A stretch of 64,000 nucleotides of DNA, taken from positions 1,049,260-1,113,259 of the forward strand of contig NC_053405.1 in the NCBI RefSeq assembly GCF_016859285.1. The letters are read 5' to 3'. The notes beneath the pieces were generated by a model. The model made no database searches. It saw only the letters and a list, made by a program, of their open reading frames with translations, and was not told where the DNA came from. Shown piece by piece: positions 39,042-50,561 of this stretch (the first letter of the stretch is position 1; every line of letters begins with the position of its first letter). The stretch comes from Xiphias gladius (taxonomy: Eukaryota; Chordata; Actinopteri; Istiophoriformes; Xiphiidae). Position numbers and translations under genes: made by a program.

Positions 39042-39958
39042 ACACATGCTGCTGACATGGTGTGTGTGTGTGTGTGTTGAAGACAACGTGCAGTGCCGTC
39101 TGTTTCTGAAGATTTCCTTGAGGATTTTACAGATTTCTCTGAGGAAAAGTAAATAAAGCGATAAAGTCATGTCATGGAAATTTTACAAAGACATAAATCT
39201 GAACGTAATTCAAACTTCTCACAGTTCAGCAGATGGTGTTTCTCCAGTATTCTGCAGTGGTGATGTTGAATTGGCTTTTTACCTCGAACCTTTGAGGTTT
39301 GTTTGTACAAGGACTCGACTGGTTTAATGACTTTTTCATGGAAAATGCAACAGGACACGAGGGAAATTGTTTTCAATGTTTTCAACCTATTTTTTTTTTT
39401 TGGATCCATTATTACACCATGGCGTCTGTCTTCTCACCCGAGAGGAGAATTATGGGGCCGTACATCGGTTGTGGAAAAGAACAAACCTTTTGTTTTGCCA
39501 ATATTCAAACTAAGACGTGATTGGCCACCGGGGGAATATTTGCACGCGTTTGTTCTGCTGTGGAAGATCAGTGATAAATAGACGAAATAACAACATCTAA
39601 TATCGAACACCCACTCTACACTTCATTAACTTTAACAGTCTGCATCCTGAGGAGCACTTTCAACTTTAAAAGAGAAATGTTTCGGTCTTTAACTCCCAAA
39701 GAAATAGATCTGTTGTTTTCTTGCTTTGTATTAAATTGTTCTGATCGCTGTAACAGTGAAATTTGGATTCAATCATCACGGGCCCTTTACCTGCCGGGAA
39801 AAACAAGTCCAGCATTATGATAATGATTAGCACAATTATTTGAAGTTTCAATAACAAAGTTTGTGTGTGTGTGTTTGCTGATCAGGAGCAAAGACGACAC
39901 AAAGGCGTATGACAACCTGGCGATTGACAGCACTGATGACCACGTTACCGCCATGTGA
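37204..39958 (+). CDS. pdzk1ip1: PDZK1-interacting protein 1 / SMIM24-family small membrane protein
   Basis: Exons 37204-37270, 38290-38413, 38563-38649 and 39886-39958 join in phase to 351 nt, giving 116 residues and TGA; human PDZK1IP1 is of similar size. Residues 1-20 look like a cleavable signal peptide (hydrophobic core SCLLLIVGAVNA). A single hydrophobic helix at about 37-55 follows WLTG and ends at KKAWC. The W-L/M-x-G before the helix and W-C just after it are shared by PDZK1IP1 and SMIM24. The cytoplasmic tail contains AYDNL and ends in TAM, a class I PDZ ligand (S/T-x-hydrophobic). In mammals PDZK1IP1 (MAP17) sits at the apical membrane of epithelia and binds PDZK1. AYDNL resembles the AYENV of PDZK1IP1, so I favour it over SMIM24, but the two cannot be separated firmly by eye. 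The next gene, patj, is convergent and encodes PDZ domains. Confidence 0.75.
37385..37530 (+). repeat. Interspersed element, family A (partial)
   Basis: AAAGATACTCAGTTTACTGTGA, GAGAAGCTAAAACTT and ATTAATCATCTTATC follow the family order. Located in pdzk1ip1 intron 1. Confidence 0.6.
38055..38213. repeat. Foldback element in pdzk1ip1 intron 1
   Basis: ACCTGCCCCTACCCTGCCTC plus TGATTGGCTA on the left is matched by its reverse complement at about 38165-38200. Arms are roughly 35 bp with a loop of about 70 bp. It ends less than 80 bp before the exon at 38290. Confidence 0.8.
39008..39077. repeat. (CA)n followed by (TG)n, hairpin-prone microsatellite
   Basis: A CA run at about 39008-39047 is followed within 15 bp by a TG run at 39060-39077. 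The two tracts are complementary and can pair. Located in pdzk1ip1 intron 3. Confidence 0.9.
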
Positions 39959-41693
39959 CCGACCTCAACCGATCCTATTGGCTGTCGGATCGTCAACCTC
40001 ATCAACTCTGGACGGAGAGACACCAAAAACACCCAATTATTTTTTTGATGGAAAAAAATTGCACATTTACAGATGATGTTGTATTTTTGTTTTGTCGTAG
40101 CTGTCGTCCCAGGCGGGTGGAGTTTACCATGGAGAACGTCACATCATCCATGTCGAATTTACTCACTGATTTTTTTTGTTTGTTTCGGTTTTGTCTGCAT
40201 CTTTAAATGCAGCACATTTCTGATCCCTCAAGTCATTTAGCAGAAAGCGCCGGATCATCGGATCCTGGATATTTAATCATGTTTTCACTGGAACTGTAGA
40301 TGAACGTAACGTGTGTTTCTGACTCTTTAAACCTTGAGTCACCTCAGCAGTAAACAGGAGAAGCCGCCGTCTGTCCCGTGATCTTTTTGGCTGATTAATA
40401 AGTTATCTTTTCCAACAAGCTGCTGTGTTGGCTCTCATTACTGATCGATGAAAGAATGACCTGTGCTTAATAATTAAACGGTTTTACAGAAAACAGGCTC
40501 CATTTTACTGCACTACATTCATTATTCGACATTTTTAGTCAATAGTTACTTTTAAGATTTTAATATTAAGGTTTTACATTGAAAACATTAAGCCCATAAA
40601 ATACAACAGTGTTGAAGATTAAATCTGTGGTTTCTGTGAAGGAACTTTAGTTCGTTTAATCTGCACACAGGTCACACACACGCATCACCTACGTTAGCAC
40701 AGCTGTTTAGGCACACCTGCGCCGCTCCCATCGGCAGTAACCATAGCAACCAAGGTCGTAGTACACAGCCTACACATGTGCTGGTAGAGACGGGATAGCC
40801 AGAGCCTCCGGTGGAGGAGGCCTTAGGGTCTCCCAAACCTTCCAGCCGCTCACCAGACTTCCATCACAGTTTCCAACCATTTTGACATGTGACAGGTTCC
40901 AACACGACAGCGTCTAGTTGGGCCCAGAGTCACAGATTTCCCCTCTAAACGTCTCACATTGTTTCATGTAAATAAATATAATCATTACAAATTTCACAAC
41001 AAAAATCAATTCTGAAAATTGATATAATTTGTGAACCAGAACTGTTTCTCTTCTTCTGTCCTCTCCCATGAATCATCTGACGACCCCTCAGGTTCACCTT
41101 GTGACCCCCTGGAGGGGCCCGACCCCCGGGTTGGGAACCGGTGGACCGAACTCTCTCCCTGTCTCTGACGTAGCTAAAAGCAGCTCCATCTGGAGCAGCT
41201 CCAGCAGTAAAACGCTGCTGAAGCCTCGATGACTGTCACGGGGGACAGTTGACTGCAGAGCGAGTTCTTTTACTTTTAATACTTCAAGTAAATTTAGCCG
41301 ATAATACTTGTTACTTTTACTTCAGTAAAGGGTCTGAGTACTTCTTCCACCACAACCTGCTTTTGGGGTGAATGAGAAAACCTCCAACTTCAATACAGTT
41401 TTCCCTTTTTCACAAGTTCAGCTCCGAGGAGCTCATTTCACTTAAAGGACAGATCCGCCGTTTTTAATGCTGCTTTAAAACAGTAGTCCGGTGTCCATGG
41501 TCTCGCTGGAACCGGTTTTTATCTCGCTGTAGTCACATCTGCAAAGTACAGTGGGGAGGAGAAGGGGACAGCATGTTTAAATCTGTCATTAGGGAGGATA
41601 TATCAACGACTGATTGAACAAATACTGGACATAAGAAAGCTGCAGCTCTGATCGTTAGTTGTCTCTGCTCCGTCGTGTGCTTGACTCTTCCTC

Positions 41694-41694
<1 letters not shown>

Positions 41695-41733
<39 letters not shown>
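41695..41733. repeat. (AGC)13 trinucleotide repeat
   Basis: Thirteen uninterrupted AGC units (CTG on the other strand). Open frames over it are short and not conserved-looking, so it is treated as noncoding. Confidence 0.95.
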
Positions 41734-41736
<3 letters not shown>

Positions 41737-44249
41737 CAACGTCATAAAACTGCTGCTTCTCTGGACAATTAACCAGCGTCAAGACGCTGCCGCGGTGCAG
41801 AGGTGGAACTTCTTCCAAAGTTTCAGTCTTTCCAGTATAAAATTTGTCTTTTGAACGTGGTCTGGGGGACGTCCACTTGATTGGTCTGACTCGGACCCTG
41901 ATAAACTTTGGACTGTGGGTTTTCTCCTCGATCATTCACGCTGAAAATACTTCGGGATTTAGGATTTTTTCCAGTATGAACAGGAGGGATCATTACAGCA
42001 AGAAAAACCTGAATGCTGTTCCAAGACTGATTTGAGAGGCTGCGAACTTGTCCTTTAAAGTGTCTGATAACAACGGACATCTCAGACCCCATTACAGAAC
42101 AGGCACAGGTTCAGTTGTGGGGGGCAGAGCCTCCTTATGAAATGACTTGTTTGAAAGTCAAAGAACTCAGTTAAAGACGCAATACGACCACAACGAGACA
42201 CAAATTGACCACAAATGGACTCAAAACGTCTACAAAGAGACAAGAAATGACCATGGTCACATCATTTGTAGTTGTTTTGTCTCTCTTTCAGTCTGGTCCT
42301 ACATAGGAGGGCGTGGGGGGCCTTTTACCTGTCTGCATCCACGGCTTCCAGTCACCACCTTCAGACAGCGAGTACCGTGGACAAACCCAGACGACTGACA
42401 GCAGGGGTTCAGTTCAGCGGCCTCGTCTCCAGCAGTAAACCAGAACTCAGGGTTTTTAAACGTCCCCTTCAGGAACCTGTGGATGACAACACAGACTAGT
42501 TCTAAACAGACTGCCACATCCGGCTTCTGAGCTGGACCGCACTCCAGCTGTTCCTCTGGATCGGATCTGGATCTCAGGAGGTTCTGATTCACTGATCTTT
42601 GATTTTCAGTGAAACGTCTAATGAAATGAAAACGTGAGCAGTCTGGAGGAGAACTGTCTCTTAGGTGGAGCTGAAAACAACTCAGAGACTGAACCATGAC
42701 AGAATCCTTGTCCAGGTCACAGGACAACAAGGTTTGAAACCACTGGCTTTACACGTGACTCATTATACGTCACGGTCTCTGATGTCCCTCCACAATAAAG
42801 CTCCAGAAATCCATTTAGAAACCAGAGGACAAAGAGGCTGCAGAACTTCATTCAGAATCTTCATGTTTTTAAGTTTCCTTCAGTATCACAGTGACCCAGT
42901 GACAGTTGTCTGTACGTCCACGGCTGCACTGCAACAGGAGCTGATCACGGTGAATTCGGGGAATTTCATGTTCCAAAATTAAGGCGAAGACACGGAGGCT
43001 AAAGTTGCAGCCCACAGCGTAACCAGTGATGTACGATATCGTAGCTGGGCTACTTTTACGATGAGTGGCCGGTTTCTAGGCTCTGACTGGGTCACATCTG
43101 GCAACCTGAACACGGCACAAACTGGGTTAAGACTTGGTCTTACAGGTCTGTGATGTCCTAAGAAGTTTTTACTAACCTCCTGCCACGGTAGCTGGTGTAT
43201 TACTTGGTGTAGTGCCGACGTAGAACTGATGTCTCTGGAGGATTTTTGTTCACTGAAAATCTTAAGGTTAACTACCGACATTACGGTTATAATAATTCTG
43301 TCCATGCATGCAAGCACGGAAAGTATTATTATGAAAATTATAACTAAAAGCTTGATTTTGAATTTGATGGAAAACTAGAGAAATAAAATATTTCAATTAA
43401 TAATTGTGTTATAATTTTTGTTTGTTTGTTTGTTGATGTCTGTGCGTTTTTTCTTTATCATTGTGAAACGTTGATTTTCTGTAGAAAAAGTCATGTGCGA
43501 GTCCGTGACCACTGTGATTTGGTTTAGAAACAGCTGTTGATTTCCAGAGGAAAGGATGGTAAAAGATTCTGTTTTCTTTATTTGTTTCTAGGAAATTTCT
43601 GAGGAAATTATTATTAGATGAGGTTAAAAAAACCAAAACAAAAACGCAGCTGGGTTTTGACAGCGACTCTGAATATGACAGATGTTCGAAAGCTGCAGGT
43701 TTTCTACTGTGATTTCTGACCATTCAGACAATGATTTAGACACAACATATCACGATAATAACGCTACAACATAGAAATACATCGTGAATTTCCAACGAGA
43801 TCAAAAAATAAATTACAGTTCATCTATTCTGACATCCACAGATAAAGTACCAAAAATTCAGACAACAATTATGACAGAAAAAGCTGAACATAAAGTATTT
43901 TGCACTTGATTGATGTGTGTAAAGTACAGGATCTCTGAACAGAAACAAGCTGTTCTCCCTCCCTCGTTGGGACCGACGTCGTTCTACACTTCAGAGCTGA
44001 CGGACAACTACCTCCACCCCGTAACATGAAAGACCGAAGCAACGTTCTAGTAAATCCTCGCGTTCTCCGTCTGAAATAAGGTTGGATCCCTTCTCACATT
44101 TGTTAAAAAGGTAAAATAAAAGTTACAAACGAACACAACTCAGAGTTCAAATCTTTTGTTGGATCTGAGGAGAGAAACTGTGGCTGGAGATGAGAAACCT
44201 GAAAGAGATTCGTCAGCTTTGGAGCCTGGTGAAGAGCGCGTCACATGTT

Positions 44250-44400
44250 TTATATCTATACTGTGATAAATGACAAAAAAAGGCAGATCTTCACATCATA
44301 GAATCTGAAACCAGCAAATATTCTGGATTTTGTCTTAAACTGTTGCCAATGTCAATTATTTTTTTGTACCTTAAAATAAGATTAATTTTACCCATTAATC
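44250..44400. repeat. Possible family A fragment
   Basis: ACTGTGATAAATGAC and GAAACCAGCAAATATTC partly match the 47947-48206 copy. Short and diverged. Confidence 0.4.
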
Positions 44401-44565
44401 TTGATGCAGTTCTGGTATTTTTATAGGTTTTTAAGAGGATGAATAATGGATTAACTAAGGTTTAACATGAAGCCATCTGTTATTTTATACTGTACAAGAG
44501 CCCCAAATTCTCCTTCAGTCAAAATTCAGGATACACACAGACGACCCTTGAAAAAATAATGAATA

Positions 44566-44625
44566 TTAAGTGTTTTATACATATATATATATATATTTAT
44601 ATATATATATGTATAAAACACTTAA
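44566..44625. repeat. 60-bp near-perfect palindrome with AT core
   Basis: TTAAGTGTTTTATAC on the left and GTATAAAACACTTAA on the right flank an (AT)n core. The two 30-base halves are reverse complements with about one mismatch near the centre. It would extrude as a cruciform. Confidence 0.9.
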
Positions 44626-44769
44626 AATTAATTTATTAAGCCTGAATCTGGAGTCATCCCTGTTACCAAGTCACAAAACCACCTCTTAATTTGGAGCTTA
44701 GTGATTTAAAGGTACAGATTTAAATTACTCATTAGAAACCCATCAATGCATTACAGACTTGGAGGACTT

Positions 44770-44855
44770 GCAGGAAGGTGGACTTTTTAGGCTAACAGTT
44801 TCCCTCTGCTTCCACTGTTTGTGCTAAGCTAGGCTAAACACGTCACATTAGTGGA
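44770..44855 (-). repeat. TAGCTTAGC-type dispersed repeat, inverted
   Basis: Contains GTGCTAAGCTAGGCTAAAC and TTTCCCTCTGCTTCCA, the reverse complement of the 50050-50090 unit. Confidence 0.6.
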
Positions 44856-45599
44856 ACGAGTCTGAAGAACAAGAGGGTTTCAAACGTCCGTCTGTCGCTT
44901 TTATTCTCGCTGGTTTCTAGAAAGCTTTTTGTTTTTTGTCATATTTTCTCTCCACGACAACAATCGCGTGGAAGAGACTGTATCCGTTGCCGGGAGCAAC
45001 GGGGTCTCCGACCAAGTCCTGGGAGCCACATCAGTATTTCATATTAATCTATATAATGTTCATTTATGTGTCATATGGATTCATTACTGAATAATAAGAA
45101 GGGAAGAAAAATGGCGGCTTAGTTTCACGTTTAATATCCGTGTTCATGATGAATTCAACGCTCATCAGTGAAATACTGCAGAGAAACAAACAGCTAATTT
45201 TATCTAATGACGCTTTATATGAGACTAAAGAAATGAAGAGCTTGTTTGAGTAAATTAGGAAATTTAACAGCTGAATTCTTTGATTTAACATAAATATGAT
45301 GATGAACTTTGTGATGTTTGTGTGTATTTTGAATTCCAGGAAGATTTCAATAACCAGTCTAACATGAAGCGACATGCGGTGTCGGTCTCTGTCCGCCGGT
45401 TGAAAACCTAAAGTCTGTTGCACCTGCGGCCACGCCCATCAGTGATGTCACAGTGTACGGGCACACCCCGGAGTACACTTCTGCATCACTGCAGCCAGGT
45501 GAGATTTCTGGCTTCATAAATCAGTGCAACACTTTAAAGGCCCTAAACACGCAACAGCTGCCGTCGCTTATTTTGCCTGATGAGACGGTTTGGTACGAC

Positions 45600-46165
45600 T
45601 TTCTGACAAGGCCCCATTTATAAAGGCTTTATAATAATACTCGTTAATAAATCACTTACCAATTCCTTATAGATCAGTTATAGGACCTTAATAACCACGT
45701 CCTTTGGGTTGCCAGGTTGTGGGAAATCCATATTTGATTTCTAATAAATCACAAGGGTCTGCGGTTCTAAATGTTAGGATGACACTAATAAAGGTTCTGG
45801 GGTTTCTCAGTTTGTAATGAGCCATTAGTCACTTGCAGTTAGAAATGTTAACAAATCACCGATAAAATGTTCTACAATCCTCCAAGTCTGCAGCTGTAAA
45901 TGTTAATAATCAGTCTGTAAATGGACTTTGGTCCAGACGTCCTGCGGCTGTTTTCCAGAAGCTCAGTGGTCAAACAGTCCACTGGAGACGTCTCCCTGAT
46001 GAATTAAAGACATAAAAAGACAAAGTGTCTGCAGCAGACAGGATTTCCCACAACCTGGCAACCCAAAGGACGTTGTTGTTAAGGTCCTATAACTGATCTA
46101 TAAAGCATCAGTAAAGGATTTCTTCACCATTAATAAAGCCAGTAACTGCACCCGATCAGAAAGTG
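45600..46165. repeat. Inverted-repeat element, about 0.57 kb
   Basis: ATAGATCAGTTATAGGACCT and CCTTTGGGTTGCCAGG near 45670-45725 recur as reverse complements at about 46045-46105. Outer parts (TTATAAAGGCTTTATAA against TTAATAAAGCC) are weaker. No open frame is present, as expected of a nonautonomous DNA element. Confidence 0.75.
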
Positions 46166-47946
46166 GTGCTGACACCTTTGTTGGACCGTGTCAGCTTCAA
46201 CAGACGGAGCCTGGAAAGTCTGGACAAAGACTTGGCTGATTTCAAACGGAGCAGAGGTTTAACTGGACAGAATAACTGACACCACTTAGTCTGAGTGTGA
46301 AGGACCTTTAAACCTGGATTAACCAGGACTTTAAGCACCAACAAGTAGAAGCTTTTCATTCTCCTCTGCAGCTAAAAACAGCTCATCATTATCATTTACC
46401 TTCACTGACACAAAGTGAAGGGGGAAAAAAAGGAAAATAAGCACTTTAAAGCAATTTTTAATGAAATATAAAGTGTTTGCAACGCTAATATCATTTTTAT
46501 AATCTGATTTTCACCCAGATTTCGTATAATTGGAGGGTAATATTTTACTTAAGTCCCCTATTTATTATTTATGATCAGTGTATAAACATGTAATAACTGG
46601 TCTATAACAGACTGTAGTTCAGTTCAAACCCAGATATCAGAGCATGTTTCTGAGTTTATTAACGTTCAGTGTTTGTTCCACATATTTTCTATTATTCCAT
46701 CCTGTGTTTTATTGTGTTGTGGTTCATCGTCTGTTCATCCAGCAGCCTCCACTGATGGAGGAGTTGGAGCCGGTAACAGAGACGTTGATAAACACTGAGA
46801 TCTGGTCACAGCTGCATCAGAGTCTGTTAAAAAACCAGTTATTACGTCTTTATATAACAATTATACAGATAAATAAAGGGACTTGAAGTGCTGGACTTTT
46901 AAATCTGATTTTGACCATTTTAGAACATTAAATATAAATATAAATTTCTTAAAGTGTGTAATTTTATTCAACCAAAATCAACTGCAATGATCAGAGTGGG
47001 TGATCATTCTTAGGCCTACTGCACTAAATGGCCAAAAGTATATGGACAGGGCTGTACTTTTCTCTCGGTTGGGGCCTCCTGGTTCCAGTGAGGGAAAATC
47101 TTAATGCTGCAGGATACAACAGTACGTTAGGCAACAGTGGATTCAACAGTGGCTTCAACATCTGGTGGAAAGACTGAACCCAGGTGAGTGGAGGCTGTTA
47201 GAGCAGCAGAATATAGAACATGGTGTCGAATATGGAGGGAATGTCCAGCTGTCCACAGACTTTTGGCCCTGTGCTGCACCTGGTAAGGTATAACAGCTGT
47301 TTGCTCTGATAGTGCACCGATGACGGCAGATGTTGATGAGATGTTGGAACGATCGGCGTTACAGTTTCCACATTTATAACAACAGCGACTCCATGGCTAA
47401 CAGCTAACCAGTCTGTTACAACACGGGAGATGCTAAGCTAACGTGTGCAGCAGCGTCAAAGATCTGTGTCCAGTCGCATCTTTTCCCCAGCGCTTCCCTT
47501 CTGTTCCTCTGGGTCATAAACATGAGCTTTTCATCCACTAAACGAACGTCCCTGTTGTCCTCGGAGTCACGTGTCAACTGGTGCGGGCTGGATTTAAACG
47601 CGTCTCCACCGTGACCCCGCTGGGCACTGAGCTCTCTGTTTTAAATCAGATTCTGGATCAGTGGCGGGTCTTCCAACAAGTCTCAGCCTTTCCGACTCGT
47701 GACACCGTGTCCAAGTGTCACGTTCCTCTCAAATCTCCAAATTTTACAGTTTATATTCTGACAACTGCTGGAGGGATTCGATAAGGAATTCTGCAGAGAC
47801 GTGATGAATCCAACTGACTTTTCCTCTACATGTTGAGCTTGACTTTTGTGGTTCAGACTAAAATATCTCAACAACCATGTGATGGATTGCCACGAAATTG
47901 AGTTCAGACATTCAAGTTCCCCACAAGATGAATTGTAAGTATCCTT

Positions 47947-48206
47947 AGGGCTGCAACTGATGAAGTCGTATTGATTAGTTGTTTGGTCCATAAAATGTCA
48001 AGAAAGGTGAAAAATGTCCCCCTTTATTTCCCAGAGTCTCAAGATGATGAATTCAAACGTCTCGTTTTGTTTGACCAACAGTCGAAAACCCAAAGAGATT
48101 CAGTTTACTGTGACAGAAAAGAGAGGAAACCAGCAAATATTCACATTTCAAACGACGTAACCAGAGAATTTCTGGCATTTTTGCTTAACAAATGACTCAA
48201 ATGATT
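47947..48206 (+). repeat. Interspersed element, family A (best-preserved copy)
   Basis: Starts TTAGGGCTGCAACTGATGAA and contains TTGATTAGTTGTTTGGTCCA and AGATTCAGTTTACTGTGACAG; ends near CAAATGATTAAT. It serves as the reference for the other copies. Confidence 0.75.
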
Positions 48207-48764
48207 AATAATAAAGAATATGTGAGGTAACAGAATAATTTCAGAAAACAATTCCCACCACCACCTTCCAGGTTCTATAGCTTCATGACCAAATACAGGA
48301 AAAACTAAGGACGTTCCCCTCTTTGTGTTTAGTGCTAATCAGCAAATGTTAGCCTGCTAACATGCTAAACTAAGATGGTGCACATAGCGCACACCGCAAA
48401 GACAGTGGAGAGATGTAAGGTGGGTGTGTATAGATGAACAGAGACGAGACAAAAAGGAGAGAAACTGGAGGAAATGAACGAAGAGAAAACTCATCTCATC
48501 CTCTGGGGAGCAGGAACTCAGACCTCAGATCTCATGGCAAAATGTCCGGTGGTTGTGGAGACGTCACCACGATCAGGCTCAAACAAATATCAATATATCA
48601 GATGTTTCTCATGACCCCTTCTGCACATCAGGTGACCCCACATGTGGCCCCGAGCCCAAGATTGAGAAACTCTGTAAAACACAGTAGAGTGGTGACACTC
48701 ATCTGGTCATTCTGCACAGGGTTTCAATGTGTCAGACATCAGTTTGGACTGGCTTCGCCCACCA

Positions 48765-48818
48765 GTGTGTGTGTGTGCGTGTGTGTGTGTGTGTGTGTGC
48801 GTGTGTGCGTGTGTGTGT
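48765..48818. repeat. (GT)n microsatellite with GC interruptions
   Basis: TG run downstream of the patj stop on the plus strand (CA in transcript sense). Confidence 0.9.
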
Positions 48819-48953
48819 ATTGGCACTGTCTGATGCCGTTTCTTTTTTTTGCATGTTGGGAAGTTCAGAGTTCTCGATCCGAGAGTCAGGGGGCACGTGA
48901 TTCACCAGAACACAGTCACAGGAGCTTTTGTGTTCATGCGTGTATGTGCACGC

Positions 48954-48956
<3 letters not shown>

Positions 48957-48984
<28 letters not shown>
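48957..48984. repeat. (TG)n directly at the patj stop codon
   Basis: In transcript sense the patj TAA is immediately followed by a CA repeat, so the 3' UTR starts with simple sequence. Confidence 0.9.
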
Positions 48985-48988
<4 letters not shown>

Positions 48989-50308
48989 GACAGGACGTCC
49001 AGTGTGACAGTTCCTCTCTGTTTCTTCAGGATGGCGACCGCCTGTTCGTGCGTCGCTCCCTGCAGACTCTCCCCGTTCACCGACAGGATCTGATCGCCAC
49101 GTTTCAGACGCCCGTCCACCGCCGCCGCTCCCTGGAACACACACCGACACGGTATGACGGTGCTGTCAGTCACAAAAAAACACAGTCTACAACTACGCTA
49201 GCGCCCCGAGAGGCTGTGATGTTAATCACACATCACGAGCCTCGCTGTGAGGTGAGTGTTACGAGGAGAAGTTCGAAACATCGCTAAACGGAAACAGGCT
49301 GCACCTCACAAACGCGTTCTTAAGCAGGGACGAGTTCTCTCTAGATATTTACACCCACTACCTGCAGGTGGAGCTGTTCACGCCTGTTTATAGCGAAGAG
49401 AAAACGGCGACACATCTGACCTGAAACGTGATTAACGCTGTTTAATGATGATGACGATGAAATTTCACAAAAATAACACGGCGTACCTCAAATCACACAT
49501 CATTTCATTAAACGAGTAAAGTTACTTAGCTTAGCATCATCAGATATTTTCCGCTCATTATTAACTGTATGAACATTACCAGCTCTGAAACACACGTAAA
49601 TAAAACCAAGTCATACTTACACCTGCTGCACCTCTAAAACTAATCTTTGGAAGTTATGCTCGCTTTATTTATTTATTCATTTCACATTAAAAAACTATTA
49701 TAAAAAATCTGGTATATATACAGACACTCTTGTACCTACATATACTCACATATACATGGATCCAAATTCAAGTCAAGTCAAATGTTCCTATTTCAGCCAC
49801 TGCGGGTGTGTGTGTGTATTCACTTTGCTTTGTTGTCATTCACAATAAAAGCCATGTTTAAGGGTTTCTGCCCAATGAAACACTAGAAGGCTTTTAATTT
49901 GAAACGGTTAAAGGAAGTGTTGAGTTTTATTAACAGATTAATGCAGTAACTTTAACAGGCCAGCAGATTAAAACAAGGCTACCTACTAAAATATGACCAA
50001 TCATACTTACCGAATAGAGGGAATTAAACATAAAGGAGGACCTGGTTAGCCTAGCTTAGCATAAAGACTGGAAGCAAGTGGAAACTGTTAGCCTGGCTCT
50101 GTCCAAAGCTCAAAAGCAGGTTCTGACCTTGCTGAAGACTGTCTTGACGTAGATCGGCAGGTCTCCGTGTGGACTGCCAAATCCTCCGACGATGCTGAAG
50201 CCGAGTCCCTCAGAGCCTTTTTCCAGACTAATACTGTGGGGCCGCGGACCCCTGAGAAGAGGGGGGTCAGATTCAGGTTAATACTACCTGTCATTACATA
50301 CTGGACAG

Positions 50309-50383
<75 letters not shown>

Positions 50384-50519
50384 CACTCTGGCTCTGCTGA
50401 CTGTGTGTCAGTGTGGGCTGACAGACCGGAGCTGCCGGACAAACTCTCCACCTGGGTGGCGATGGCACTGATGTTGGTGTCCGCTACAACCTGAGATACA
50501 CACACATATACACCCCCCC

Positions 50520-50561
<42 letters not shown>

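Larger units (their letters stand above)
39959..48984. other. Intergenic region between convergent pdzk1ip1 and patj
   Basis: Nine kilobases with no convincing coding frame on either strand. It holds the two genes' 3' UTRs, an (AGC)13 tract (41695), a 60-bp palindrome (44566), a foldback element (45600-46165), repeat fragments near 44250 and 44780, a family A element (47947-48206) and TG tracts (48765, 48957). The rest is unassigned. Confidence 0.6.

Noticed and set aside
42299..42730. 143-residue minus-strand open frame in the intergenic region
   Set aside because: Composition is unbiased, with no recognisable domain, no paired splice sites and no neighbouring exons in phase.
50311..50382. 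CRISPR-like regular repeats
   Set aside because: All regular arrays here are di-, tri- or tetranucleotide microsatellites without spacers; the genome is eukaryotic.
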